NCBI GenBank assembly: GCA_025465385.1
Contig: JAODNG010000407.1
Coordinates: forward strand, 1 to 5,343
Direction: 5' to 3'
Origin: Pseudonocardiales bacterium
Lineage (GTDB): Bacteria; Actinomycetota; Actinomycetes; Mycobacteriales; Pseudonocardiaceae
DNA: 5,343 nt
Both the position numbers and the translations under genes were made by a program. The notes under the pieces are model-generated. The model was given only the letters and a program-made list of their open reading frames with translations, made no database searches and was not told the DNA's origin. Numbering within the stretch: position 1 is the stretch's first letter; every line of letters begins with the position of its first letter. Positions 1 through 5,220 of this stretch are shown one piece after another.

Positions 1-303
1 CTCGACATGGATGGTGCCGCCCGCGATCGGGATGCCGAGGGATGTGGCCACCGCCCGCAGCGTCACGCCCGCGCAGGCCGCCAGAGCTTCAAGCAGCATG
101 TCTCCTGAACACAGCGACAGCCCATCGCCCCCGGTGGCGGTATGCAGACCGGCCTCAGCCAGAGCCCTGCCTGTCCGGACCGAGCACGTGATTCCCTCGC
201 CGAGCGTGCCGTCGGCACTCAGCGTGACGAGCGCGGCCGCGGCGTCGTGCCGGTACTGCTGCTTGAGCGGGTCTTGCAGGGCTAACAGCTGCTCACGGTC
301 CAT
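1..303 (-). CDS. OsmC family protein (3' end outside window)
   Basis: This frame stays open for 101 codons from an ATG at 303 to the left edge, so the C-terminal part is missing. The product reads as an OsmC-type protein. It has an N-terminal segment around LKQQYRHDAAAALVTL (residues 13-28), a Gly-rich linker near residues 58-61, and the block CSGDMLLEALAACAGVTLRA at 65-84, which carries Cys65 and Cys77. In OsmC/Ohr proteins a helix-borne cysteine and a second, downstream cysteine reduce organic or fatty-acid hydroperoxides. Cys77 matches the helix cysteine best, and the second would lie beyond the edge. A purine-rich GAGAG about 9-13 nt upstream supports the ATG weakly, and an in-frame GTG at 318 is an alternative start. 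The gene lies 97 bp downstream of the phosphofructokinase on the same strand and may be cotranscribed. The family call is secure. The exact substrate is not known. Confidence 0.85.
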   Translation of the reverse strand, partial: MDREQLLALQDPLKQQYRHDAAAALVTLSADGTLGEGITCSVRTGRALAEAGLHTATGGDGLSLCSGDMLLEALAACAGVTLRAVATSLGIPIAGGTIHVE

Positions 304-400
304 ATCCCATGCTCTCACTAAGCAAGGAAGCCGACGTGAGCTATTCGCCAATTCGGTCCTCACGGAGAGGGGGGCGTTGCGCACCGTGACGCTACCGTCG

Positions 401-1795
401 TCAGTCGCCGAAACGCACTGGCTGCCCAGTGGCTTCCAGGACCGACATCCAAAGATCACCGTGCGGGTCCACCTGGTTGCGTTTGCTGACAGCCACCGCC
501 ATCGGGATGTGCACGAATCGCCGGCGCCACCGGCCGACGACCATCTCGGTGCGACCGGACATCGCGGCGTGCACCGCGGCCTGCGCGAGCCGCACACAGT
601 AGACGCTGTCGTAGGGGTTGGCCGGCACACTCCGAATGGCATAGCTCGGGTCGATGAACCGGATGCTGACTTCGATCCCGGCCGCGGCGAAGTGCTCGGC
701 GAATCGCCGTCGCAGCAACGCGCCGACATCGCGCAGCCCGGTGTTGCCTGAGGCGTCCCGAGGGACGTCGTCTGGGGCCTGCGCGCCGTCAAGCAGCTCC
801 TGGCCAGCCCCTTCGGCGACGACCACGACGGCGTACCCGCGGTCCTGCACTCGGCGCTGTACGTGGTGCAGCAGGCCACCATCCCCGCGGAGCTGGAACC
901 TGACCTCGGGGATGAGCACCACGTCGGCATCGTTGCGGGCCAGTGCGGCGTAGCAGGCGATGAACCCTGAGTGCCGGCCCATCAGCTTCACCAGACCAAC
1001 GCCGTGCGGAGTGGATTTGGCCTCAACGGTGACCGCGTGTATCGACTCGGTGGCACGTGCGAATGCGGTCTGAAACCCGAAGCTCTGATCCAGGTAAGGG
1101 ATGTCGTTGTCGATCGTCTTGGGCACCCCGACCGCCGCGATCCGCGATCCGCGTTCGCCGATCACGTTAGCGATCTCCATGGCACCGCGCATGGTGCCGT
1201 CGCCACCGATCACGAACAGGATGTTGATACCGAGCCGCTCCAGGCAGTCGACGATCTCGTGGGGATCCTGCGGCCCGCGCGAGGTGCCCAGCACGGTGCC
1301 CCCGTCGGCGTTGATGTCACGAACGCTCTCCGGTGTCAAATCCACCACGTCATACCGGTAGGAGGGGATGAAACCCTGGTAGCCGTTGCGGAAGCCGACG
1401 ACGCGCCGCACACCGTAGTGATAAGTCAGATTGCGGACCAGGCCGCGGATGACGTCGTTGAGACCGGGGCACAGACCACCGCACGTCACGATCCCGGCCC
1501 GAGTCTTGGACGGGTCGAAGAAGATCTTGCGTCGCGGACCGGCCGGCTCAAAGCTGGGTAGGTCGCCGACCGAACCGCCACGCGCTCGGACCATGCTCAT
1601 GGTGTCGTCGAGGAGCACCCGATCGCCCTCGTCGACGTAGTGCTCGGTGGTCTGCCTGGCGTCGAGCAGCGCCTCCAGCGGAGACCTGATCTGGGCCGGC
1701 CCAAGTGTCTTGATCGACAAATCGGGACCACCCGCAATAGCGATCGTTTGGCGCGCAGCGCGCCGAGCCGCGATCCCGTGCACCCCACCGGTCAC
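401..1795 (-). CDS. ATP-dependent 6-phosphofructokinase, long (TP0108/PRK06830-like) form
   Basis: This 464-residue protein should phosphorylate fructose 6-phosphate to fructose 1,6-bisphosphate, the committed step of glycolysis, in the cytosol. About 100 residues precede the catalytic core, as in the long-form phosphofructokinases. Core motifs in order are GGLCPGLND (106-114), FVIGGDGT (194-201), PKTIDND with the catalytic Asp (225-231), MGRHSGFIA (272-280), IPE (295-297), AEGA (327-330) and DPSYAIRS (382-389). Glycine in GGDGT, where PPi enzymes have Asp, points to ATP as phosphoryl donor. Lysine in PKTIDND is shared with PPi enzymes and with long ATP enzymes. The GTG start at 1795 is favoured by GAGGAG five bases upstream; no other start has such a site. 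The gene follows csbD after 116 bp and precedes osmC, all on one strand. The reaction is well supported. The donor is inferred from one residue. Confidence 0.93.
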   Translation of the reverse strand: MTGGVHGIAARRAARQTIAIAGGPDLSIKTLGPAQIRSPLEALLDARQTTEHYVDEGDRVLLDDTMSMVRARGGSVGDLPSFEPAGPRRKIFFDPSKTRAGIVTCGGLCPGLNDVIRGLVRNLTYHYGVRRVVGFRNGYQGFIPSYRYDVVDLTPESVRDINADGGTVLGTSRGPQDPHEIVDCLERLGINILFVIGGDGTMRGAMEIANVIGERGSRIAAVGVPKTIDNDIPYLDQSFGFQTAFARATESIHAVTVEAKSTPHGVGLVKLMGRHSGFIACYAALARNDADVVLIPEVRFQLRGDGGLLHHVQRRVQDRGYAVVVVAEGAGQELLDGAQAPDDVPRDASGNTGLRDVGALLRRRFAEHFAAAGIEVSIRFIDPSYAIRSVPANPYDSVYCVRLAQAAVHAAMSGRTEMVVGRWRRRFVHIPMAVAVSKRNQVDPHGDLWMSVLEATGQPVRFGD

Positions 1796-1837
1796 CGGCG
1801 CTCCTCACCGTTCTGCTGTGGCCACCCGCGCCGGTGA
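1792..1837 (-). promoter_or_regulatory. Hairpin-forming leader over the phosphofructokinase start site
   Basis: A perfect 10-bp inverted repeat (TCACCGGCGC on the plus strand at 1792-1801, GCGCCGGTGA at 1828-1837, 26-nt loop) spans the start of the phosphofructokinase gene. In the mRNA the 3' arm contains the GTG start codon and the last base of the GAGGAG ribosome site (1801-1806). A competing 7-bp pairing (1804-1810 with 1832-1838) would bury part of the GAGGAG instead. The repeats are seen directly. Any control of translation by switching between the two is inference, and no known riboswitch class was recognised. Confidence 0.4.
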
Positions 1838-1911
1838 GAACGTGACATCGGCATTGCCCTGTTACGTGGAGGGCACGATCGAGCGCGACCTGGGCGGTGT
1901 CCGTGGATCGC

Positions 1912-2082
1912 TTACTTGAAGATCTCTTTGATTCTTTCGCCGGCCTGCTTAAGCCTGCCCTTAGCCTGATCAATCTTGCCCTCGGTCTTGAGTTCGTCGT
2001 CGCCAGTTGCCCGCCCTAGGACCTCTTTGCCCTTGCCCTTGAGCTCTTCGGCCCTATGCTTGGCCTTATCCGCAAGACTCAT
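1912..2082 (-). CDS. CsbD family stress protein
   Basis: This is a 56-residue, very Lys/Glu-rich, hydrophilic protein with no cysteine, signal peptide or membrane segment. It shows the CsbD pattern. An N-terminal LADKAKHRAEELKGKGKEV (residues 3-21) leads to GRATGDDELKTEGKIDQAKG (23-42), then a second amphipathic stretch ending in IKEIFK. CsbD-like proteins are small, abundant and often induced in general stress (sigma-B in Bacillus), and their molecular job is unknown. The ATG at 2082 is chosen because AAGGAG lies six bases upstream (2089-2094). The same frame is open as far as 2175, but the added N-terminus is unlike the family and would run through the palindrome. The gene is upstream of, and co-oriented with, the phosphofructokinase. 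Confidence 0.92.
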   Translation of the reverse strand: MSLADKAKHRAEELKGKGKEVLGRATGDDELKTEGKIDQAKGRLKQAGERIKEIFK

Positions 2083-2099
2083 TGCGTTCTCCTTGTCCA

Positions 2100-2119
2100 G
2101 CACCCGCCCGGGCGGGTGC
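2100..2119. repeat. Perfect 20-bp palindrome upstream of csbD
   Basis: GCACCCGCCCGGGCGGGTGC is identical to its reverse complement. It ends 17 bases before the csbD ATG and 5 bases before its AAGGAG ribosome site, so it lies in the probable 5' leader. It could be an operator for a dimeric regulator. As RNA it could be an 8-bp GC hairpin with a CCGG loop, affecting ribosome access or mRNA stability. The symmetry is certain and the role is inferred. Confidence 0.6.
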
Positions 2120-2379
2120 CCTCTCGGCCCAGGGTCGTCACGCCTGGCGGAGCCGCCGTTCGCCGTGGCACCCACATCGGCAGTGGCGAAGCGGGGTAGT
2201 CGGATGGTCGAGGTGCCGGATGAGCCCTTCCGGGGTTAGCAGCAGTTATGTCGACGTCTAATCACCTTTCTCACCGTTGGCGCGGTGTGCAAGTCCCAGC
2301 ACAATAAATCGGGGTAACATAAGAAACAGGGGGATCACAGCGTCACGGCTGCTCCGGGCCGGTAGATGCGCCGCAGTCG

Positions 2380-2468
2380 CTGGTCCGCTGTGAAACGAAC
2401 CTGACCAGCGATCTTGCTGGTCGTGGGCCTGGTCACAACGGCATGTAAGCCTGGTCGCGACCAGGCTT
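2380..2468. promoter_or_regulatory. CTGGTC/GACCAG repeat cluster with 22-bp palindrome (candidate operator)
   Basis: Six exact copies of one hexamer occur in 85 bp: CTGGTC at 2380, 2417, 2429 and 2451, and its complement GACCAG at 2403 and 2459. Two pairs form inverted repeats. GACCAGC (2403-2409) faces GCTGGTC (2416-2422) across 6 bp, and the last two copies form a perfect 22-bp palindrome at 2447-2468 centred on CGCG. The octamer GCCTGGTC is also directly repeated (2427-2434 and 2449-2456). The palindrome overlaps the proposed -35 of the downstream pair, a classical repressor position. The repeats are seen directly. Binding by a dimeric regulator is inference, and no regulator gene is present in the window. 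Confidence 0.55.
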
Positions 2469-2494
2469 GAGTATTTCCATCCTCGGGGTATATA
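2467..2494 (+). promoter_or_regulatory. Candidate promoter of the two-gene operon
   Basis: TTGAGT (2467-2472) and TATATG (2489-2494), 16 bp apart, resemble a sigma-A promoter. An overlapping reading has GGGTAT at 2486-2491 with GGCTT at 2464-2468, similar to the GGTTT/GGGTA elements of mycobacterial SigF. Either places the transcription start close to the ATG at 2500, which fits a leaderless or nearly leaderless mRNA. The boxes are short and were found by eye. Confidence 0.35.
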
Positions 2495-2499
2495 TGGGC

Positions 2500-2751
2500 A
2501 TGCCAGCCACGACTCCGAACAGCCCGCAGGCGGGGCACGAAACCGACCTGATGCCGTTTGTTTTTGATCTCACCTCGCATGAGATCCGTAGGATGACCGC
2601 AGTCTTGGACGCGATGCCGGACTGGGACCCTGCTGCCGTACTCGCCGCAGAAGCCGAGGCGCATTCACTGCTGTACTCGGGTTTAAACACCGAGCAGCGC
2701 TCCATCTACGACCGGCTATGCAAGGCAGGTGTTTTCGATGCTGGACCCTGA
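2500..2751 (+). CDS. Small DUF6400-like protein of unknown function
   Basis: This 83-residue soluble protein has no signal peptide or membrane segment. Its conserved-looking core is FDLTSHE (22-28), WDPAAVL (42-48), LLYSGL (57-62) and EQRSIYDRLCKAGV (65-78). From memory this is the pattern of DUF6400, a small actinobacterial family without an assigned function. The many Ala, Glu and Leu residues suggest a compact helical fold. The start is uncertain. ATG at 2500 fits the promoter-like boxes just upstream and a leaderless message, ATG at 2494 would use a poor GGGG site, and ATG at 2551 would begin right at the core. The stop codon overlaps the start of the next gene, so the two are probably translated together. 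Presence of the gene is well supported; its function is not known. Confidence 0.75.
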   Translation: MPATTPNSPQAGHETDLMPFVFDLTSHEIRRMTAVLDAMPDWDPAAVLAAEAEAHSLLYSGLNTEQRSIYDRLCKAGVFDAGP

Positions 2752-3004
2752 TGCCGACCTGGGCCGCCGCGCCTGGCTGCCCTGCCCCCGCTGCTGCAAC
2801 GACGGCTGCTCGACCTGCGCTGCCGGGACCAGCTGCAATCTGCACTGGCGGTACCTATTGGCCAATGAGGCGCGCCTGGTGTTCCTGCAGTGCCCCGGCT
2901 GCATGCACCGGTGGTGGCACGATACCGAGTTCGGCGTTGGAGATAACCAGGTGAATTCCAACCAGCTGCCGGATTCCCCTGCCAGCCCGGGCCAAGCGGC
3001 CTGA
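2738..3004 (+). CDS. Cysteine-rich zinc-ribbon-like protein, function unknown
   Basis: This 88-residue protein is dominated by metal-ligand-like residues. CPRCC (16-20) and CPGC (52-55) make a typical four-cysteine ribbon. Cys24, Cys27, Cys33 and His36 could form a second site, and His57 and His61 follow. The middle is aromatic and hydrophobic (HWRYLLANEARLVFLQC, 36-52). The last 20 or so residues are Asn/Pro/Ser-rich and probably disordered. A nucleic-acid- or protein-binding zinc protein is the natural guess, but no named family is claimed. ATG at 2738 is chosen, with AGG eight bases upstream; a GTG at 2729 is the alternative. The coding region overlaps the previous gene by 14 bp, so translational coupling is likely. 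A hairpin begins at its stop codon. Confidence 0.72.
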   Translation: MLDPDADLGRRAWLPCPRCCNDGCSTCAAGTSCNLHWRYLLANEARLVFLQCPGCMHRWWHDTEFGVGDNQVNSNQLPDSPASPGQAA

Positions 3005-3031
3005 CGCGCATCTCCAGCCAGTGCGGGTCAG
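3001..3031. terminator. Hairpin between convergent genes
   Basis: CTGACGCGCA (3001-3010) faces TGCGGGTCAG (3022-3031) across an 11-nt loop, giving 9 of 10 pairs with one central G-G mismatch. The stem contains the TGA stop of the zinc-ribbon gene and ends 14 bp from the stop of cysG. There is no T-run on either side, so it would be a tail-less terminator of the sort proposed for actinobacteria, or a 3'-end-protecting hairpin usable from both directions. Confidence 0.45.
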
Positions 3032-3044
3032 CCAGCTCAGATTG

Positions 3045-4256
3045 CTATGGCCTGTGTAGCGCCACCACGGGACCGATGACGGCGATCGCCGGCGGGCGAA
3101 TCCCACCATGGGCCACATCTGCATCGACGTCGGCCAGCGTGGAGCGCACCACGCGCTCGCTCCGCAGCGTGCCGTCGGCGACCACGGCGACAGGAGTGTC
3201 CGGGGGCCGGCCGTGGGTGATCAGGGCGTCGGCGAACAGACCGATCCGCTCGACGGCCATGAGCAGCACCAGGGTGCCACGAAGCCGTCCCAACGCCGGC
3301 CAGTTCACCAGCGAGGCGGGATCGTCCGGCGCCACGTGACCGGACACGACGACGAACTCATGAGCCACCCCGCGGTGGGTCACCGGGATTCCCACCGCGG
3401 CCGGCACCGAGATGGCGCTGGTGATGCCAGGGACCACCGTCACCGGCACTCCGGCGGCCGTGCAAGCCAACACCTCCTCGAAGCCGCGCCCGAAGACGTA
3501 GGGGTCACCGCCCTTCAGCCGCACCACGAACCGACCGGCCTTGGCATGCTCGATCAGCTGCGCGTTGATCTGGTCCTGGGCCATCGCCCGGCCGTAGGGC
3601 ACCTTTGCGGCGTCGATCACAGTGACGTGCGAACCGAGCTCGTCGAGCAGCTCCCGGGGCGCCAGCCGGTCGGCCAACACCACGTCGGCGCGAGCCAGCA
3701 ACCGCCGACCCCGCACGGTGATCAGGTCGGGATCACCGGGTCCTGCGCCGACCAGTGCCACCCCCGGAATCGCGACGTGATCTTCGGCGTCCGGGGCATC
3801 GTCGACAACTCCAGTGCGCAGCGCATCGATGAGCGCGTCGCGGACGGCAGCGGAGCGGCGCGGTCGGCGCCCGGCGAGCACACCGATGAGCAACCCTTCG
3901 TGGTCCCCGGTGGCCGCGGTGACCGCGCTCCCACCGGTGGCGTCGTCGGCCCGGACGCAGAACACCCGCCGCCGACGTGCCTCCGCGGCGACTGCGGCGT
4001 TGACCGTCGGCTCGGAGCTGCAGGCCAGCGCATACCAGGCGCCGTCCAGATCACCGTCGACGTAGCGCCGGCGCTCCCAGCGCAGTTCCCCCGCCGTGGC
4101 CATCGCCTCGACGGCTGGGGTGGCCTCCGGTGCGACGAGCAGCACCTCAGCACCGGCTGCGATCAGTCGTGGCAGCCGCCGTTGCGAAACGGTGCCCGCG
4201 CCAACCACCACGACCCGGCGTCCGGCGAGCTCCAGCCCCACCAGGTACGGCTTCAC
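3045..4256 (-). CDS. cysG: Siroheme synthase CysG: precorrin-2 dehydrogenase / uroporphyrinogen-III C-methyltransferase
   Basis: This two-domain cytosolic enzyme has 403 residues. The N-terminal part (about 1-150) has the NAD-binding GAGTVSQRR (19-27) and should oxidise precorrin-2 to sirohydrochlorin, perhaps also inserting iron. The C-terminal part (about 164-403) is an SAM-dependent SUMT domain with VGAGPGDPDLIT (169-180), RLKGGDPYVFGRG (246-258), VVPGITSAI (274-282) and PVTHRG (291-296). It methylates uroporphyrinogen III at C2 and C7 to give precorrin-2, the branch point to siroheme and cobalamin. The order matches enterobacterial CysG (about 457 residues) and the actinobacterial form of about 400. 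The chosen GTG at 4256 makes the 4-bp overlap GTGA with the stop of cobH. A GTG at 4274 lacks a ribosome site. The SSGG segment that I associate with the enterobacterial dehydrogenase/chelatase domain reads LAGRRPRRS here. Confidence 0.93.
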   Translation of the reverse strand: MKPYLVGLELAGRRVVVVGAGTVSQRRLPRLIAAGAEVLLVAPEATPAVEAMATAGELRWERRRYVDGDLDGAWYALACSSEPTVNAAVAAEARRRRVFCVRADDATGGSAVTAATGDHEGLLIGVLAGRRPRRSAAVRDALIDALRTGVVDDAPDAEDHVAIPGVALVGAGPGDPDLITVRGRRLLARADVVLADRLAPRELLDELGSHVTVIDAAKVPYGRAMAQDQINAQLIEHAKAGRFVVRLKGGDPYVFGRGFEEVLACTAAGVPVTVVPGITSAISVPAAVGIPVTHRGVAHEFVVVSGHVAPDDPASLVNWPALGRLRGTLVLLMAVERIGLFADALITHGRPPDTPVAVVADGTLRSERVVRSTLADVDADVAHGGIRPPAIAVIGPVVALHRP

Positions 4257-4843
4257 TGGATCGGTTTCCAGCACAACAGCGCGTTGACCGCCGCCGCAGC
4301 GACCGCGGTTCCGCCCTTGGCGCTGCGGTTGGACAGCGCCGGCAAACCCGAGTCCCGCAGCGCCGCCTTGGCCTGCGCGGCGTCGACGAACCCCACCGGC
4401 AACCCGATCACCAGCGCCGGTCGCAGCACGCCGGCCGCGGCGAGGCAGATCAGTTCGCGCAGCGCCGTCGGTGCGTTGCCTACTGCCCACACCCCTCCTT
4501 CGGGGTGTTCGGCAGCAGCCGCCCGGATACCCGCCGCGGAGCGCGTCAACCCTTGCGACGAGGCCGGTGCCAGATCGAGCGCGACCACACACTGCCGTGA
4601 GGTGATGCCCGCGGCGAGCATCCGAACATCGACCACCAGGGGCGCCCCACTGGCCAGCGCACGGTGCCCCGCGTGCAACGCATCCTCGTCGCAGACCAGG
4701 TCAGCAGCGTAGTCAAGGTCCGCGCTGGCATGGATGATTCGTTCGGTTACCGCGCGGGTTCCGGGCGGCAGCCTTCCGGTGTCGACCTGGGATCGAAGGA
4801 TCCGGTACGACTCGACTTCGATCGGATGCGCAGCGCGACTCAC
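4253..4843 (-). CDS. cobH: Precorrin-8X methylmutase (CobH/CbiC family)
   Basis: This 196-residue enzyme moves the C11 methyl of precorrin-8X to C12, giving hydrogenobyrinate (or the cobalt form in the anaerobic route), late in corrin ring synthesis. Family marks are HPIEVESYRIL (6-16), RIIHAS with the probable catalytic His38 (35-40), AAGIT (77-81), TRSAAGI (100-106), GNAPTAL (122-128), GLPVGFVDAAQAK (147-159) and SNRSAKGGTAVAAAAVNALL (171-190). Length is normal for CobH/CbiC. The GTG at 4843 is chosen because AAAGGA lies five bases upstream (4849-4854) and the protein then begins just before the conserved HPIE. The frame stays open as far as 4891, but that part looks unrelated. It is the first gene of a two-gene operon with cysG, joined by a 4-bp overlap. 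Confidence 0.93.
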   Translation of the reverse strand: MSRAAHPIEVESYRILRSQVDTGRLPPGTRAVTERIIHASADLDYAADLVCDEDALHAGHRALASGAPLVVDVRMLAAGITSRQCVVALDLAPASSQGLTRSAAGIRAAAAEHPEGGVWAVGNAPTALRELICLAAAGVLRPALVIGLPVGFVDAAQAKAALRDSGLPALSNRSAKGGTAVAAAAVNALLCWKPIQ

Positions 4844-4932
4844 GTCTTTCCTTTCCCGGCCGTCGGCACGGCGTACAGCTTGCCGCCACAATGGTGCTGC
4901 ACCGACGGTGGTGGGCCGAACGGAGACCGCGG
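4844..4932. promoter_or_regulatory. Divergent promoter region of cobH and the 81-residue gene
   Basis: These 89 bp separate two divergent starts and should hold both promoters. The ribosome sites are clear: AAAGGA (4849-4854) for cobH and GGAG (4922-4925) for the rightward gene. CACAAT at 4887-4892 on the plus strand may be a -10, but no good -35 goes with it. There is no room for a full cobalamin riboswitch, and none of its conserved boxes was seen. Confidence 0.4.
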
Positions 4933-5178
4933 ATGAGCGACGAAGATCACGATGACGAGCTGGCCACCCAATATGTCCTCGCCCGGCGCCTGCGTCCGGA
5001 CCTCGACGGAGCTGGGCTCGCTCGCCTGATCGTGTCCAGACTCACCGAGGATCAGTTGCTGGGTCTCGCGGGTGACGCGCTCGCCTGGGCGCCGCACCCA
5101 ACCGATCGCCAGGAATTGGCGCTGCACTATGTGGAAAATTTCGTTCTCGCCATGGAAAGTGACCCCGATGCTCAGTAA
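4933..5178 (+). CDS. Small acidic hypothetical protein
   Basis: This 81-residue protein was not recognised. It begins with a strongly acidic tail (SDEDHDDE, residues 2-9). Likely helical stretches follow: LARRLRPDL (16-24), LARLIVSRLTEDQLLGLAGDAL (29-50) and DRQELALHYVENFVLAME (58-75). It has no cysteine, signal peptide or membrane segment, so it is probably a cytosolic helical protein. The ATG at 4933 is favoured by GGAG seven bases upstream. A longer reading from 4891 would add a basic, Trp/Arg-rich stretch without a ribosome site and is less likely. It is divergent from cobH and 42 bp upstream of the next gene. A link to tetrapyrrole synthesis would rest on position alone. Confidence 0.78.
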   Translation: MSDEDHDDELATQYVLARRLRPDLDGAGLARLIVSRLTEDQLLGLAGDALAWAPHPTDRQELALHYVENFVLAMESDPDAQ

Positions 5179-5207
5179 CCGGTATCGCCACAGGCACACA
5201 GCTCGGG

Positions 5208-5213
5208 CACAAT
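5208..5213 (+). promoter_or_regulatory. Candidate -10 box for a leaderless transcript
   Basis: CACAAT ends seven bases before the ATG at 5221, about the distance from a -10 to a transcription start. No Shine-Dalgarno sequence lies in the 42-bp gap, so the message may start at the ATG itself, as is common in mycobacteria. No clear -35 was seen. Confidence 0.35.
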
Positions 5214-5220
5214 CACAGCC

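Larger units (their letters stand above)
2083..2499. other. 417-bp divergent intergenic region, regulatory-rich
   Basis: No convincing gene lies between csbD and the plus-strand small-gene pair. Frames open here on either strand lack a ribosome site and a recognisable protein. The region must carry promoters for both directions. It contains a 20-bp palindrome close to csbD, a six-copy CTGGTC hexamer cluster with a 22-bp palindrome close to the rightward pair, and an A/T-richer patch around 2300-2325. In that patch TTGGCG (2277-2282) and CACAAT (2300-2305), 17 bp apart, could be a weak plus-strand sigma-A-type promoter about 190 bp upstream of the pair. No promoter for csbD could be assigned. 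In particular, no GGGTAT-type stress-sigma -10 was found on the minus strand. Confidence 0.5.

Noticed and set aside
360..389. TCACGG/CCGTGA hairpin downstream of the phosphofructokinase stop
   Set aside because: A 6-bp stem with an 18-nt loop and no T-run is too weak to call a terminator, so cotranscription with osmC remains open.
971..1561. Plus-strand frame of 196 codons opposite the phosphofructokinase
   Set aside because: It is antisense to the catalytic core of a clear enzyme, and its composition is that of a shadow frame.
1750..1764. Odd palindrome GGCGCGCAGCGCGCC inside the phosphofructokinase, codons 11-15
   Set aside because: It is explained by consecutive Ala/Arg codons in GC-rich DNA, and a one-base loop cannot form as written. 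It may add to structure near the start, but nothing independent supports a role.
1796..1911. DosR (dormancy regulator) box upstream of the phosphofructokinase
   Set aside because: GGGCAATGCCGATG is only a loose resemblance to the dormancy box, and no symmetric site was present.
2335..2664. Minus-strand frame of 109 codons across the repeat cluster and the DUF6400-like gene
   Set aside because: There is no ribosome site or recognisable protein, and it runs through palindromes and a better-supported plus-strand gene.
4257..4592. N-terminal extension of cysG by about 112 residues
   Set aside because: It would overlap most of cobH. The extra sequence is Arg/Gly-rich without homology, while the GTGA overlap at 4256 gives the family's normal N-terminus.
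3108..4712. Very long plus-strand open frame (534 codons) opposite cysG and cobH
   Set aside because: Its product is low-complexity, rich in His, Arg, Gly, Pro and Asp, with no family motif and no ribosome site. It is antisense to two well-identified enzymes, the usual artefact of GC-rich codon use.
4844..4932. Cobalamin riboswitch upstream of cobH
   Set aside because: The region is only 89 bp, and none of the B12-box or core elements could be found on the cobH strand.
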